Assembly: GCA_937944945.1 (NCBI GenBank)
Contig: CALEBD010000064.1
Span: forward strand, 1-14,183
DNA from: an uncultured Clostridium sp.
Lineage (GTDB): Bacteria > Bacillota > Clostridia > Peptostreptococcales > Peptostreptococcaceae
Reading direction: 5' to 3'
Length of the DNA stretch: 14,183 nt
Numbering within the stretch: the first letter of the stretch is position 1; each line of letters begins with the position of its first letter. The position numbers and the translations under genes are program-made. Under the pieces are notes generated by a model, which worked only from the letters and a program-made list of their open reading frames with translations, searched no databases and was not told the DNA's origin. Shown here one piece after another: positions 7,271-13,829 of this stretch.

Positions 7271-7317
7271 AAAGTTTAACCAAAATAAAGTTGAACCAAA
7301 TATAAGGTTGAAAGGAG
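7271..7317 (+). repeat. short imperfect tandem repeat before rplR
   Basis: The spacer between rplF and rplR contains AAAGTTTAACCAAAAT (7271-7286), then AAAGTTGAACCAAATAT (7287-7303), then AAGGTTGAAAGGAG (7304-7317). The third copy grades into the rplR ribosome-binding site. Just before it, TAGGT-AGA-ACCTA (7259-7271) is a 5-bp inverted repeat that includes the rplF stop. The array explains why this gap is about twice the usual length. Function, if any, is unknown. Confidence 0.7.
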
Positions 7318-7325
7318 TGAGCTCA

Positions 7326-7694
7326 GTGTTAAAGAAAGCTGATAAAAACGCTAAAAGACTTCAAAGACATAAGAGAGTTCGTAGAAAAGTGTTCGGAACA
7401 CCTCAAAGACCAAGATTATGTGTATTTAGAAGTTCAAACAATATATATGCTCAAATAATAGATGACACAAATAGAGTAACTCTTGTTGCTGCATCTTCAT
7501 TAGATGAAGCTGTTAAGGGTGCTGTTAATCATACAGGAAATAAAGAAGCAGCTAAATTAGTTGGCGAAATGGTAGCTAAAAAAGCTGTTGAAAAAGGAAT
7601 CACTGAAGTAGTATTCGACAGAGGCGGATATATATATCATGGAAGAATAAAAGAATTAGCTGAAGGTGCAAGAGAAGCTGGTCTTAAATTCTAA
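7326..7694 (+). CDS. rplR: 50S ribosomal protein L18
   Basis: L18 binds 5S rRNA together with L5 and forms the central protuberance. I start it at the GTG at 7326, which gives 122 residues beginning MLKKADKNAKRLQRHKRVRR, the expected L18 start, with AAAGGAGTGA at 7311-7320. An in-frame TTG at 7308 would put the ribosome-binding site inside the coding region and is rejected. The conserved C-terminus VVFDRGGYIYHGRIKELAEG is at about 95-114. GTG start and a slightly imperfect ribosome site are unusual among its neighbours. Confidence 0.96.
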   Translation: MLKKADKNAKRLQRHKRVRRKVFGTPQRPRLCVFRSSNNIYAQIIDDTNRVTLVAASSLDEAVKGAVNHTGNKEAAKLVGEMVAKKAVEKGITEVVFDRGGYIYHGRIKELAEGAREAGLKF

Positions 7695-7715
7695 TAAAAG
7701 AGGAGGGAAGAAGGC

Positions 7716-8222
7716 ATGCGTCGTAAACTTATAGATGCTAGACAACTAGACTTACAAGAAAGAGTTGTTGAGGTAAGACGTGTTACTAAAGTTGTTAAAG
7801 GTGGTAGAAACTTTAGATTCGCAGCTTTAGTAGTAGTTGGAGATGAAAACGGACACGTTGGTATAGGTACTGGAAAAGCAATGGAAGTTCCAGATGCTAT
7901 AAAAAAAGCAGCAGAAGATGCTAAAAAGAATCTTATCAGAGTACCAATAGTTGGTACAACTATTCCTCACGAAGTAATCGGACACTTCGGTGCTGGGAAA
8001 ATAATAATAATGCCTGCTCAAGAAGGTACAGGAATCATCGCTGGTGGTGCTGCAAGAACTGTATTAGAATTATCAGGATTAAAAGATGTTAGAGCTAAAT
8101 CTTTAGGATCTAAAAATCCAAGAAATATGGTTAATGCTGCTATAGAAGGATTAAGTTCTTTAAAAACAGCTGAAGATGTAGCTAGACTTAGAGGTAAAAA
8201 AGTAGAAGATCTTTTAGGATAA
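7716..8222 (+). CDS. rpsE: 30S ribosomal protein S5
   Basis: S5 helps form the mRNA entry tunnel with S3 and S4 and affects decoding accuracy. The 168-residue protein has the N-terminal double-stranded-RNA-binding-like fold with GGRNFRFAALVVVGDENGHV at 29-48 and GIGTGKAMEVPDAI after it. The C-terminal domain carries AKSLGSKNPRNMVNAAIEGL. Length is normal. GAGGAGGGA precedes the ATG. The rpmD ribosome site overlaps the stop region. Confidence 0.98.
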   Translation: MRRKLIDARQLDLQERVVEVRRVTKVVKGGRNFRFAALVVVGDENGHVGIGTGKAMEVPDAIKKAAEDAKKNLIRVPIVGTTIPHEVIGHFGAGKIIIMPAQEGTGIIAGGAARTVLELSGLKDVRAKSLGSKNPRNMVNAAIEGLSSLKTAEDVARLRGKKVEDLLG

Positions 8223-8236
8223 GGAGGTAGTGTGAA

Positions 8237-8422
8237 ATGGCTAAATTACAAATAAAATTAGTTAGAAGTACAATAGGGACTACTCCTAAACAAAAAAAGA
8301 ATGTTGAAGCTTTAGGATTAAGAAGAAGAGAACAAGTAGTTGTTAAAGAAGATAATGCCCAAATGAGAGGTATGATCGCAAAAGTTGCTCACTTAGTTGA
8401 AGTAACTGAAATAGCTGAATAA
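8237..8422 (+). CDS. rpmD: 50S ribosomal protein L30
   Basis: L30 is a small ferredoxin-like-fold protein of the large subunit, found in some bacteria only. The 61 residues carry the family pattern: KLVRSTIGTTPKQKKNVEAL near residues 7-26, LGLRRREQ, and the C-terminal MRGMIAKVAHLVEV. AAGGAGGTAG starts immediately at the rpsE stop (8221-8230), giving tight spacing of 14 nt between genes. Confidence 0.96.
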   Translation: MAKLQIKLVRSTIGTTPKQKKNVEALGLRRREQVVVKEDNAQMRGMIAKVAHLVEVTEIAE

Positions 8423-8456
8423 TAATAGATAAGGAATAAAGAAGGAGGTGCAATCC

Positions 8457-8900
8457 ATGAAACTACGTGAGTTAAAACCTGCTCAAGGTGCAGTAAAATC
8501 TAGAAAAAGATTAGGTAGAGGTACTGCTACAGGTCAAGGTAAAACTGCAGGACGTGGACAAAAAGGTCAAAAATCTCGTTCAGGCGGTGGAGTAAGAGTT
8601 GGATTCGAAGGTGGACAAATGCCACTAGCTAGAAGACTTCCTAAGAGAGGTTTCAAAAATCCATTCAGAAAAATATACACAGAAGTTAACGTTGAACTTT
8701 TAAATAGATTTGAAAATGGTACAGAAATAACTGCAGAATTATTAAAATCTACAGGTGCTGTAAGTAAAATAGAAAAAGACGGAGTAAAAATATTAGGAGA
8801 AGGAACTCTTGAGAAAGCTGTAACAGTTAAAGCTGCTAAGTTCACTGCTTCAGCTCAAGAAAAAATCGAAAAAGCTGGAGGAAAAGCAGAATTAGTATAA
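8457..8900 (+). CDS. rplO: 50S ribosomal protein L15
   Basis: L15 is a late-assembly protein with a long basic N-terminal extension reaching into 23S rRNA. The ATG at 8457 gives 147 residues, MKLRELKPAQGAVKSRKRLG, with AAGGAGGTG at 8442-8450 six bases upstream. A GTG at 8448 in the same frame is part of that ribosome site and is not the start. The Gly/Arg/Lys-rich part with GRGTATGQGKTAGRGQKGQK is at about 20-39, followed by the globular C-terminal domain. Confidence 0.97.
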   Translation: MKLRELKPAQGAVKSRKRLGRGTATGQGKTAGRGQKGQKSRSGGGVRVGFEGGQMPLARRLPKRGFKNPFRKIYTEVNVELLNRFENGTEITAELLKSTGAVSKIEKDGVKILGEGTLEKAVTVKAAKFTASAQEKIEKAGGKAELV

Positions 8901-8938
8901 TATCTGTTCTTTCAAAAGTTACAGGTGGGTGATATTAC

Positions 8939-10207
8939 GTGCTATCAAAGATAAAACAATCTTGGAAAGTAAAAGATGTAAGAAGAAGAATCTTATATAC
9001 CCTAATGATGATTCTAATATTTAGAATAGGTACCACAATACCAGTTCCTGATGTAAACACAAGTATTATTAGTAGTTTAGTAAGTGGTAATAGCTTACTA
9101 GCTCTATATAATATGTTCACAGGAGGAGCATTTAGTAACTTTACACTATTTGCTCTAGGTATAGGGCCTTATATCACTGCTTCAATCATAATACAACTTT
9201 TAACAGTAGGTTTCGACAGTTTGAAAGAACTTCAGAAATCTGGTGAAGAAGGTAGAAAGAAGATGAATATGTACACTAAATATACAGCATTAGTATTAGC
9301 AATAATACAAGCTGTAGGTATAACTCTAGGAGTTATAAAGAGTGCATTGACATCGGACAGTATTTTCTCTATTGCTACAGTTATCATGACATTAGTTTCA
9401 GCAAGTATGATATTGATGTGGATGGGTGATAGAATAACTGAAAAAGGACTAGGAAACGGAAGTTCTATCATTATATTTGTTGGTATTATCTCAAGAATAC
9501 CTTCAGATTTAATAAGTGTAGTAAAATCAGTTAAATCTGGTACATTAGTATTATGGTTAGCTATAGTATTAGCTGTAATAATGTTAGTAACTATCGCTTT
9601 AGTTACATTTATTAACGAGGCGGTAAGAAAAATACCAGTACAATATGCTAAAAAAGTTGTTGGAAGAAAGTTATATGGAGGTCAAAACTCTCATATACCA
9701 ATGAAAGTAAATCAATCAGGGGTTATGCCAATAATCTTTGCTAGTTCACTTTTAGCATTTCCACAAACAATAGCATTATTTATGGGCAAAAATGCCCAAA
9801 ATTTTGTTTCCACTTACTTAAGCACATCTGGTGATATAGGATTTTGGATTTATAGATCACTAGAAGTTCTATTAATAGTATTTTTCTCTTATTTTTATAC
9901 TACAATATCATTCAATGTGGACGATATTGCTGAAAATATGAAAAATAATGGTGGATTCATACCAGGAATAAGACCTGGTAGACCTACAGTAGATTACTTA
10001 AGCAAAATACTATCTAGAATAACTCTTGCGGGAGCTTTATTCTTAGCAGTAATAGCAATGATACCAGCATTCACAGTACACTTTATGAGTGTAAACATGA
10101 GTTTAGCAGGTACATCAATACTAATCGTTGTAGGGGTAGCACTTGAGCTTAAGAGACAGTTAGAGTCACACCTAGTTATGAGAAGTTATCAAGGATTTTT
10201 AAAATAA
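8939..10207 (+). CDS. secY: Preprotein translocase subunit SecY
   Basis: SecY is the channel of the SecYEG translocon in the cell membrane, moving unfolded proteins out with SecA or into the membrane with SRP. The 422-residue protein shows about ten hydrophobic segments, the first at roughly residues 18-35. Conserved motifs are LGIGPYITASII (73-84), WMGDRITEKGLGNGSS (161-176) and GGFIPGIRPGRPT (338-350), the last before the loop that contacts the ribosome and SecA. The start is a GTG with a GGTGGGTGAT site (8924-8933) five bases upstream, less perfect than in neighbouring genes. adk follows after 15 nt. Confidence 0.98.
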   Translation: MLSKIKQSWKVKDVRRRILYTLMMILIFRIGTTIPVPDVNTSIISSLVSGNSLLALYNMFTGGAFSNFTLFALGIGPYITASIIIQLLTVGFDSLKELQKSGEEGRKKMNMYTKYTALVLAIIQAVGITLGVIKSALTSDSIFSIATVIMTLVSASMILMWMGDRITEKGLGNGSSIIIFVGIISRIPSDLISVVKSVKSGTLVLWLAIVLAVIMLVTIALVTFINEAVRKIPVQYAKKVVGRKLYGGQNSHIPMKVNQSGVMPIIFASSLLAFPQTIALFMGKNAQNFVSTYLSTSGDIGFWIYRSLEVLLIVFFSYFYTTISFNVDDIAENMKNNGGFIPGIRPGRPTVDYLSKILSRITLAGALFLAVIAMIPAFTVHFMSVNMSLAGTSILIVVGVALELKRQLESHLVMRSYQGFLK

Positions 10208-10222
10208 ATTGGAGATGATTAA

Positions 10223-10870
10223 ATGAGACTAATATTATTAGGACCTCCTGGTGCTGGAAAAGGAACTCAAGCAGCAGGGATAGTTGAAAAATACAAAATA
10301 CCTCATATATCAACAGGAGATATATTTAGACAAAATATAAAAGAGGGAACAGACCTTGGAAAGAAAGCTAAAGAATATATGGATCAAGGTTTATTAGTTC
10401 CAGACGAACTAACAGTTGGTCTAGTAACTGATAGAATATCACAACCTGATTGTGGTAATGGATTCATGTTAGATGGATTTCCAAGAAATGTATCTCAAGC
10501 AGTACAATTAGATGCATTTCTAAAAGAACATGGTATTGCTTTAGATAAAGTAATAAATATAGAAGTTGATAAAGAAAAGTTAGTTGCAAGAGCTGTAGGT
10601 AGAAGAATCTGTAAATCTTGTGGCGCTACTTATCATATAGAATTTAACCCATCTAAAGAAGAAGGCGTTTGTGATATATGTAAAGGAGAACTTTATCAAA
10701 GAGCCGACGATAATGAAGAGACAGTTTCAAAAAGAATACAAGTTTACTTAGATGAAACTAAACCATTAGCTGATTATTATTCTAAAGTTGGAATAATAGC
10801 AGATATAGATGGTCAACAATCTATAGACAAAGTATTCAACGATATAGTTTCTGCATTAGAAGGCAAATAG
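10223..10870 (+). CDS. adk: Adenylate kinase
   Basis: Adk interconverts ATP + AMP and 2 ADP in the cytoplasm, keeping the adenylate pool balanced. The 215-residue product is the long form. The P-loop GPPGAGKGT is at residues 7-15, the AMP-binding TGD at 31-33 and DGFPRN at 84-89. The LID domain (about 127-164) carries C130, C133, C150 and C153, the four-Cys zinc site of many Gram-positive enzymes. GGAGATGAT stands before the ATG. Its place between secY and map is typical of Firmicutes. Confidence 0.98.
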   Translation: MRLILLGPPGAGKGTQAAGIVEKYKIPHISTGDIFRQNIKEGTDLGKKAKEYMDQGLLVPDELTVGLVTDRISQPDCGNGFMLDGFPRNVSQAVQLDAFLKEHGIALDKVINIEVDKEKLVARAVGRRICKSCGATYHIEFNPSKEEGVCDICKGELYQRADDNEETVSKRIQVYLDETKPLADYYSKVGIIADIDGQQSIDKVFNDIVSALEGK

Positions 10871-10873
10871 ATA

Positions 10874-11620
10874 ATGATCAACTTAAAATCTAAAGAAGAA
10901 ATAGAAATCATGAGAGAGGCAGGCAAAATTGTCGCCGAAACTCATGAATTATTAAAGTCAGCTATAATTCCGGGGGTATCAACTCTAGAGTTAGATACAA
11001 TAGCTGAAGAGAATATAAGAAAATATAATGCAGTACCATCTTTTAAAGGCTATGGAGGATTCAAAGGAAGTATCTGTGCATCTATCAATAATGAAGTTGT
11101 ACATGGTATTCCAGGAAACAAAATAGTAAAAGAGGGAGACATTATAAGTATTGATATAGGAGCCTATTATAAAGGATATCATGGTGACGCTGCAAAAACG
11201 CATGCTGTCGGTGTAATATCTGAAGACAATAGGAAGTTAATAGAAGTAACACGTCAAAGCTTCTATGAAGGAATAAAGTTTGCAAAAATCGGATACAGAC
11301 TTTCGGACATCTCACACGCAATACAAACATATGTTGAAAAGAATGGCTTTTCAGTAGTTAGGGACTTGGTTGGTCATGGAGTAGGCACACATCTTCATGA
11401 ACCACCTGATGTACCTAATTATGGGAAACCAGGAAAAGGACCAAAATTAAAGGCTGGAATGGTTTTAGCTATAGAGCCAATGGTGAATATGGGCAAATTC
11501 AATGTCAAATGTCTATCAGATGGATGGACTATTGTTACAATCGATGGGAAAAATTCAGCACACTATGAACATACGATAGTAATTACAGAAAATGAGCCAA
11601 TTTTGCTAACAAGTCTTTAA
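10874..11620 (+). CDS. map: Methionine aminopeptidase, type I
   Basis: This enzyme removes the first Met from new proteins at the ribosome when the second residue is small. The 248-residue product has the full set of type I metal ligands: D94, D105, H168, E201 and E232, plus the substrate-contacting H77. The pita-bread fold motifs GHGVGTHLHEPPDVPNYG (167-184) and MVLAIEPM (196-203) are plain. The start is 3 nt after adk and has only a weak ribosome site (GAAGG near 10859-10863), so it is probably coupled to adk translation. The short form without an N-terminal zinc domain or SH3-binding extension fits. Confidence 0.97.
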   Translation: MINLKSKEEIEIMREAGKIVAETHELLKSAIIPGVSTLELDTIAEENIRKYNAVPSFKGYGGFKGSICASINNEVVHGIPGNKIVKEGDIISIDIGAYYKGYHGDAAKTHAVGVISEDNRKLIEVTRQSFYEGIKFAKIGYRLSDISHAIQTYVEKNGFSVVRDLVGHGVGTHLHEPPDVPNYGKPGKGPKLKAGMVLAIEPMVNMGKFNVKCLSDGWTIVTIDGKNSAHYEHTIVITENEPILLTSL

Positions 11621-11807
11621 ATTTAGTCAAATAAATGATATTATAAATAATGCAGGTTTTGAACCTGCTGACATTAAAGTTAAGCACTTGAGTTTAAATT
11701 ACTTTCAAAAAAGTAATAAAATAGTATAAAATTGTTAATGATACTTTTTAAGAGCTAACTTAATTAAGTCGATTTGCTGACTTATTGAATGGAGGGCTGG
11801 TTGTTTA
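11621..11807 (+). other. 187-nt gap between map and infA with inverted repeats and a possible gene remnant
   Basis: This is the longest non-coding stretch in the window. It contains three inverted repeats: GCAGGTT-TTG-AACCTGC (11652-11668), ATTACTT-TCAAAA-AAGTAAT (11698-11717) and TAAGTC-GATTTGCT-GACTTA (11765-11784). None is followed by a clear T-run, so I do not call a terminator. One frame stays open from about 11622 to a TAA at 11727-11729 without a start codon; its end reads EPADIKVKHLSLNYFQKSNK, then IV. Related Firmicutes usually carry a small KOW-domain (L14e-like) gene exactly here, and this may be its decayed end. That is a weak inference. The infA ribosome site GGAGGG is at 11791-11796. 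Confidence 0.6.
11652..11668 (+). repeat. perfect inverted repeat, 7-bp stem, downstream of map
   Basis: GCAGGTT and AACCTGC flank a TTG loop, the most GC-rich stem in the gap and 31 nt past the map stop. No run of T follows (the next bases are TGACATTAAAG), so it is not a standard terminator. It could protect or process the message, or be chance. Confidence 0.55.
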
Positions 11808-12026
11808 ATGGCCAAAAAAGATGTAATAGAATTTGAAGGTACAGTTGTAGAAAACTTACCAAATGCTATGTTTAAAGTTAAATTAGAAAATGGACATGAA
11901 GTATTATGCCATTTATCTGGTAAGCTAAGAATGAACTTCATAAGAATTCTTGAAGGTGATAAGGTTAAAATAGAACTTTCACCTTATGATCTTACAAGAG
12001 GAAGAATCACTTGGCGTAAGAAGTAG
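11808..12026 (+). CDS. infA: Translation initiation factor IF-1
   Basis: IF-1 binds the A site of the 30S subunit during initiation and works with IF-2 and IF-3. The 72-residue protein is a single S1-like OB fold with the standard pieces: FEGTVVENLPNAMFKVKLEN (9-28), GHEVLCHLSGKLRMNFIRIL (29-48) and the C-terminal LTRGRITWRKK. Length is exactly that of the family. GGAGGG lies 11 nt before the ATG, slightly far. It begins the alpha-operon part and is preceded by the long gap described separately. Confidence 0.98.
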   Translation: MAKKDVIEFEGTVVENLPNAMFKVKLENGHEVLCHLSGKLRMNFIRILEGDKVKIELSPYDLTRGRITWRKK

Positions 12027-12042
12027 ACTAGCGTATAGTCTA
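12024..12042 (+). repeat. hairpin spanning the infA stop and the rpmJ ribosome site
   Basis: TAGACTA-GCGTA-TAGTCTA is a perfect 7-bp inverted repeat. Its left arm starts with the infA TAG stop (12024-12026) and its right arm ends at the first base of the rpmJ Shine-Dalgarno AAGGAGGG (12042-12049). A ribosome stopping on infA would open it, which would couple rpmJ to infA; this role is inferred only. Confidence 0.55.
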
Positions 12043-12056
12043 AGGAGGGATTAATA

Positions 12057-12170
12057 ATGAAGGTAAGACCATCAGTAAAACCAATGTGTGAAAAATGTAA
12101 GATAATCAAAAGAAAAGGTAAAGTAATGGTTATCTGCGAAAATCCAAAGCACAAACAAAAACAAGGATAA
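12057..12170 (+). CDS. rpmJ: 50S ribosomal protein L36
   Basis: L36 is the smallest large-subunit protein, a zinc ribbon near the L11/L6 region. The gene codes MKVRPSVKPMCEKCKIIKRK, then GKVMVICENPKHKQKQG: 37 residues, the normal length. The zinc ligands C11, C14, C27 and H32 are all present, so this is the zinc-binding type. AAGGAGGG at 12042-12049 precedes the ATG. Confidence 0.97.
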   Translation: MKVRPSVKPMCEKCKIIKRKGKVMVICENPKHKQKQG

Positions 12171-12202
12171 TATAAAAAATGATAGCATTTACAGTTGTTT
12201 TA

Positions 12203-12211
12203 TGCTATAAT
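12203..12211 (+). promoter_or_regulatory. likely extended -10 promoter upstream of rpsM
   Basis: TGCTATAAT is a consensus extended -10 element (TGn then TATAAT). It lies in the 149-nt gap after rpmJ; transcription would begin around 12217-12219, leaving a leader of about 100 nt before rpsM. There is no good -35 at 16-18 nt (TAGCAT-like sequence only), which extended -10 promoters tolerate. The element overlaps the right arm of an inverted repeat, ATAGCAT (12182-12188) with ATGCTAT (12202-12208), a possible operator-like feature. In AT-rich DNA TATAAT also occurs by chance. Confidence 0.5.
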
Positions 12212-12225
12212 AGAGAACTGTGATG

Positions 12226-12242
12226 TTAACAAAAATTGTTAA
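12226..12242 (+). repeat. inverted repeat in the rpsM leader
   Basis: TTAACA-AAAAT-TGTTAA is a 6-bp perfect inverted repeat about 10 nt downstream of the expected transcription start. The stem is AT-rich and weak. The rest of the leader (12243-12307) shows no further clear structure; the rpsM ribosome site AGGAGGTG follows at about 12308-12315. Confidence 0.4.
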
Positions 12243-12319
12243 AAAATAACGAAAAAATAGATACGAAAATATGTAAAAGACTCGGTTTTTTACAGAAAAC
12301 TAATGTAGGAGGTGCAACT

Positions 12320-12691
12320 ATGGCAAGAATCGCTGGGGTAGATTTACCTAACGAAAAGAGAGCGGAAATAGGCTTAACTTATATATATGGTATAGGTAGA
12401 GCAACTGCTAATGAAATATTAGCTAAAGCTGAGATAAAACCTGATACAAGAATAAAAGATTTATCAGAAGAAGAAGTTAATACATTAAGAAGAATCATAG
12501 ATAATGATTTCTTAGTTGAAGGTGACTTAAGAAGAGAAATCGCATTAAACATAAAAAGATTAAGAGATATAAAATGTTACAGAGGTATAAGACATGCTAA
12601 AGGATTACCTCTAAGAGGACAAAAAACTAAGACTAATGCTAGAACTAGAAAAGGTCCTAGAAAAACTGTATCTCGTAAAAAGAAAAAATAA
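12320..12691 (+). CDS. rpsM: 30S ribosomal protein S13
   Basis: S13 is at the top of the small-subunit head, where it bridges to L5 and touches the P-site tRNA with its basic tail. The ATG at 12320 has AGGAGGTG upstream and gives 123 residues starting MARIAGVDLPNEKRAEIGLT. The frame happens to be open 84 nt further upstream into the leader, without a suitable start or ribosome site, so the longer form is rejected. The signature GIRHAKGLPLRGQKTKTNAR is at 89-108, followed by the basic end VSRKKKK. Confidence 0.97.
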   Translation: MARIAGVDLPNEKRAEIGLTYIYGIGRATANEILAKAEIKPDTRIKDLSEEEVNTLRRIIDNDFLVEGDLRREIALNIKRLRDIKCYRGIRHAKGLPLRGQKTKTNARTRKGPRKTVSRKKKK

Positions 12692-12717
12692 TAAATAGAT
12701 AGGAGGGAAATCGAGAA

Positions 12718-13116
12718 ATGGCTAAACCAAAAAAGAAAGCAACACGTGTAAGAAGAAGAGAACGTAAAAATATAGATCGTGGACATGCACATATACAATC
12801 AACTTTTAATAATACAATAGTTACTTTAACTGACGTTCATGGAAATGCTATATCATGGGCATCTTCAGGACAATTAGGATTTAAAGGATCAAGAAAATCA
12901 ACTCCATTTGCTTCTCAAATGGCTGCAGAAACTGCTGCTAAAGCTGCAATGGAACACGGTTTAAAAAGCGTAGAAGTATTTGTTAAAGGACCAGGTTCTG
13001 GTAGAGAAGCTGCTATAAGAGCTTTACAAGCTACAGGACTTGAAGTAACAATGATAAAAGACGTCACTCCAATACCACACAATGGATGTAGACCACCAAA
13101 AAGAAGAAGAGTATAA
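12718..13116 (+). CDS. rpsK: 30S ribosomal protein S11
   Basis: S11 lies in the small-subunit platform near the E site and the Shine-Dalgarno helix. The 132 residues include the basic N-terminus MAKPKKKATRVRRRERKNID, the central HIQSTFNNTIVTLTDVHGN, GPGSGREAAIRALQATGLEV at 91-110, and the end PHNGCRPPKRRRV at 120-132. All are as expected. AGGAGGGAAA precedes the ATG. Confidence 0.98.
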   Translation: MAKPKKKATRVRRRERKNIDRGHAHIQSTFNNTIVTLTDVHGNAISWASSGQLGFKGSRKSTPFASQMAAETAAKAAMEHGLKSVEVFVKGPGSGREAAIRALQATGLEVTMIKDVTPIPHNGCRPPKRRRV

Positions 13117-13134
13117 TCATAGGAGGTATAGACA

Positions 13135-13755
13135 ATGGCAAGATATACTGGTGCATCATGTAGACAATGCCGTAGAGAAGGAATGAAATTATTCCTTAAA
13201 GGTGATAGATGTTATACAGATAAATGTGCTGTAGTTAAAAGAAACTATGCTCCTGGGCAACACGGACAAGGGAGAAAGAAACTTTCTAACTATGGATTAC
13301 AATTAAGAGAAAAACAAAAAGTTAAAAGAATATACGGAGTTTTAGAAACTCAATTCAGAAATTTATATGAACGTGCAGAAAAAATGTCAGGTAAAACTGG
13401 TGAAAACTTATTATGTCTATTAGAAGAAAGATTAGACAACGTAGTTTTCAGAATGGGATTAGCTAACTCTAGAAAAGAAGCTAGACAATTAGTTACTCAT
13501 GCACACTTTACTTTAAACGGTAAAAAAGTAGATATACCATCATTAACTGTTAAAGTTGGAGATGTTATAGCTGTTAAAGAAACTTCTAAATCATCAGCTA
13601 AATTCAAAGCTCTAGTTGAAGCAAACAAAGTTGCTCCAAACTGGTTAGATGTAAACTTAGAAGAAATGTCTGCTAAAGTAGTTGCATTACCAACTAGAGA
13701 AGATATAGATATCGAAATAGCAGAACACTTAATCATAGAACTTTATTCAAAATAA
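13135..13755 (+). CDS. rpsD: 30S ribosomal protein S4
   Basis: S4 nucleates 30S assembly by binding the five-way junction of 16S rRNA and helps form the mRNA entry tunnel. The 206-residue protein has an N-terminal zinc-type motif with C9, C12, C26 and C31, and the S4 RNA-binding domain at about 97-160 (ERLDNVVFRMGLANSRKEAR onwards). AGGAGGT lies before the ATG. In many Firmicutes rpsD sits elsewhere; its place here between rpsK and rpoA follows the clostridial layout. S4 represses its own operon in E. coli and B. subtilis; I do not recognise its target here. Confidence 0.98.
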   Translation: MARYTGASCRQCRREGMKLFLKGDRCYTDKCAVVKRNYAPGQHGQGRKKLSNYGLQLREKQKVKRIYGVLETQFRNLYERAEKMSGKTGENLLCLLEERLDNVVFRMGLANSRKEARQLVTHAHFTLNGKKVDIPSLTVKVGDVIAVKETSKSSAKFKALVEANKVAPNWLDVNLEEMSAKVVALPTREDIDIEIAEHLIIELYSK

Positions 13756-13789
13756 TAAGCAGTTTTTAAAAATAATTTTAAAATTGTTT

Positions 13790-13822
13790 ACCCTCAGTGG
13801 ATTAACAAATTTTAAGGAGGGT
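13790..13822 (+). promoter_or_regulatory. possible Shine-Dalgarno-masking stem before rpoA
   Basis: ACCCTC (13790-13795) is a perfect complement of GAGGGT (13817-13822), which is the core of the rpoA ribosome site AAGGAGGG. The loop is 21 nt. The upstream part of the 74-nt gap is made of AT palindromes (TTTTTAAAAA 13763-13772, AATTTTAAAATT 13774-13785). If the stem forms, rpoA initiation would be lowered unless opened. This is inferred from base complementarity only. Confidence 0.4.
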
Positions 13823-13829
13823 TTAGTCC

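Noticed and set aside
11688..11761. Promoter candidates before infA (TATAAA at 11725-11730, TTGTTA at 11732-11737, TTGAGT at 11688-11693)
   Set aside because: No pair of elements has both good matches and 16-18 nt spacing; in DNA this AT-rich such hexamers are expected by chance.
12182..12208. Inverted repeat after rpmJ as a transcription terminator
   Set aside because: The loop is 13 nt and no T-run follows on the + strand; the T-rich flank is on the side that would suit the opposite strand, where there are no genes.
12236..12319. In-frame 28-codon N-terminal extension of S13
   Set aside because: The frame is open by chance; the Shine-Dalgarno AGGAGGTG directly precedes the ATG at 12320 and S13 proteins begin MARIAGVD.
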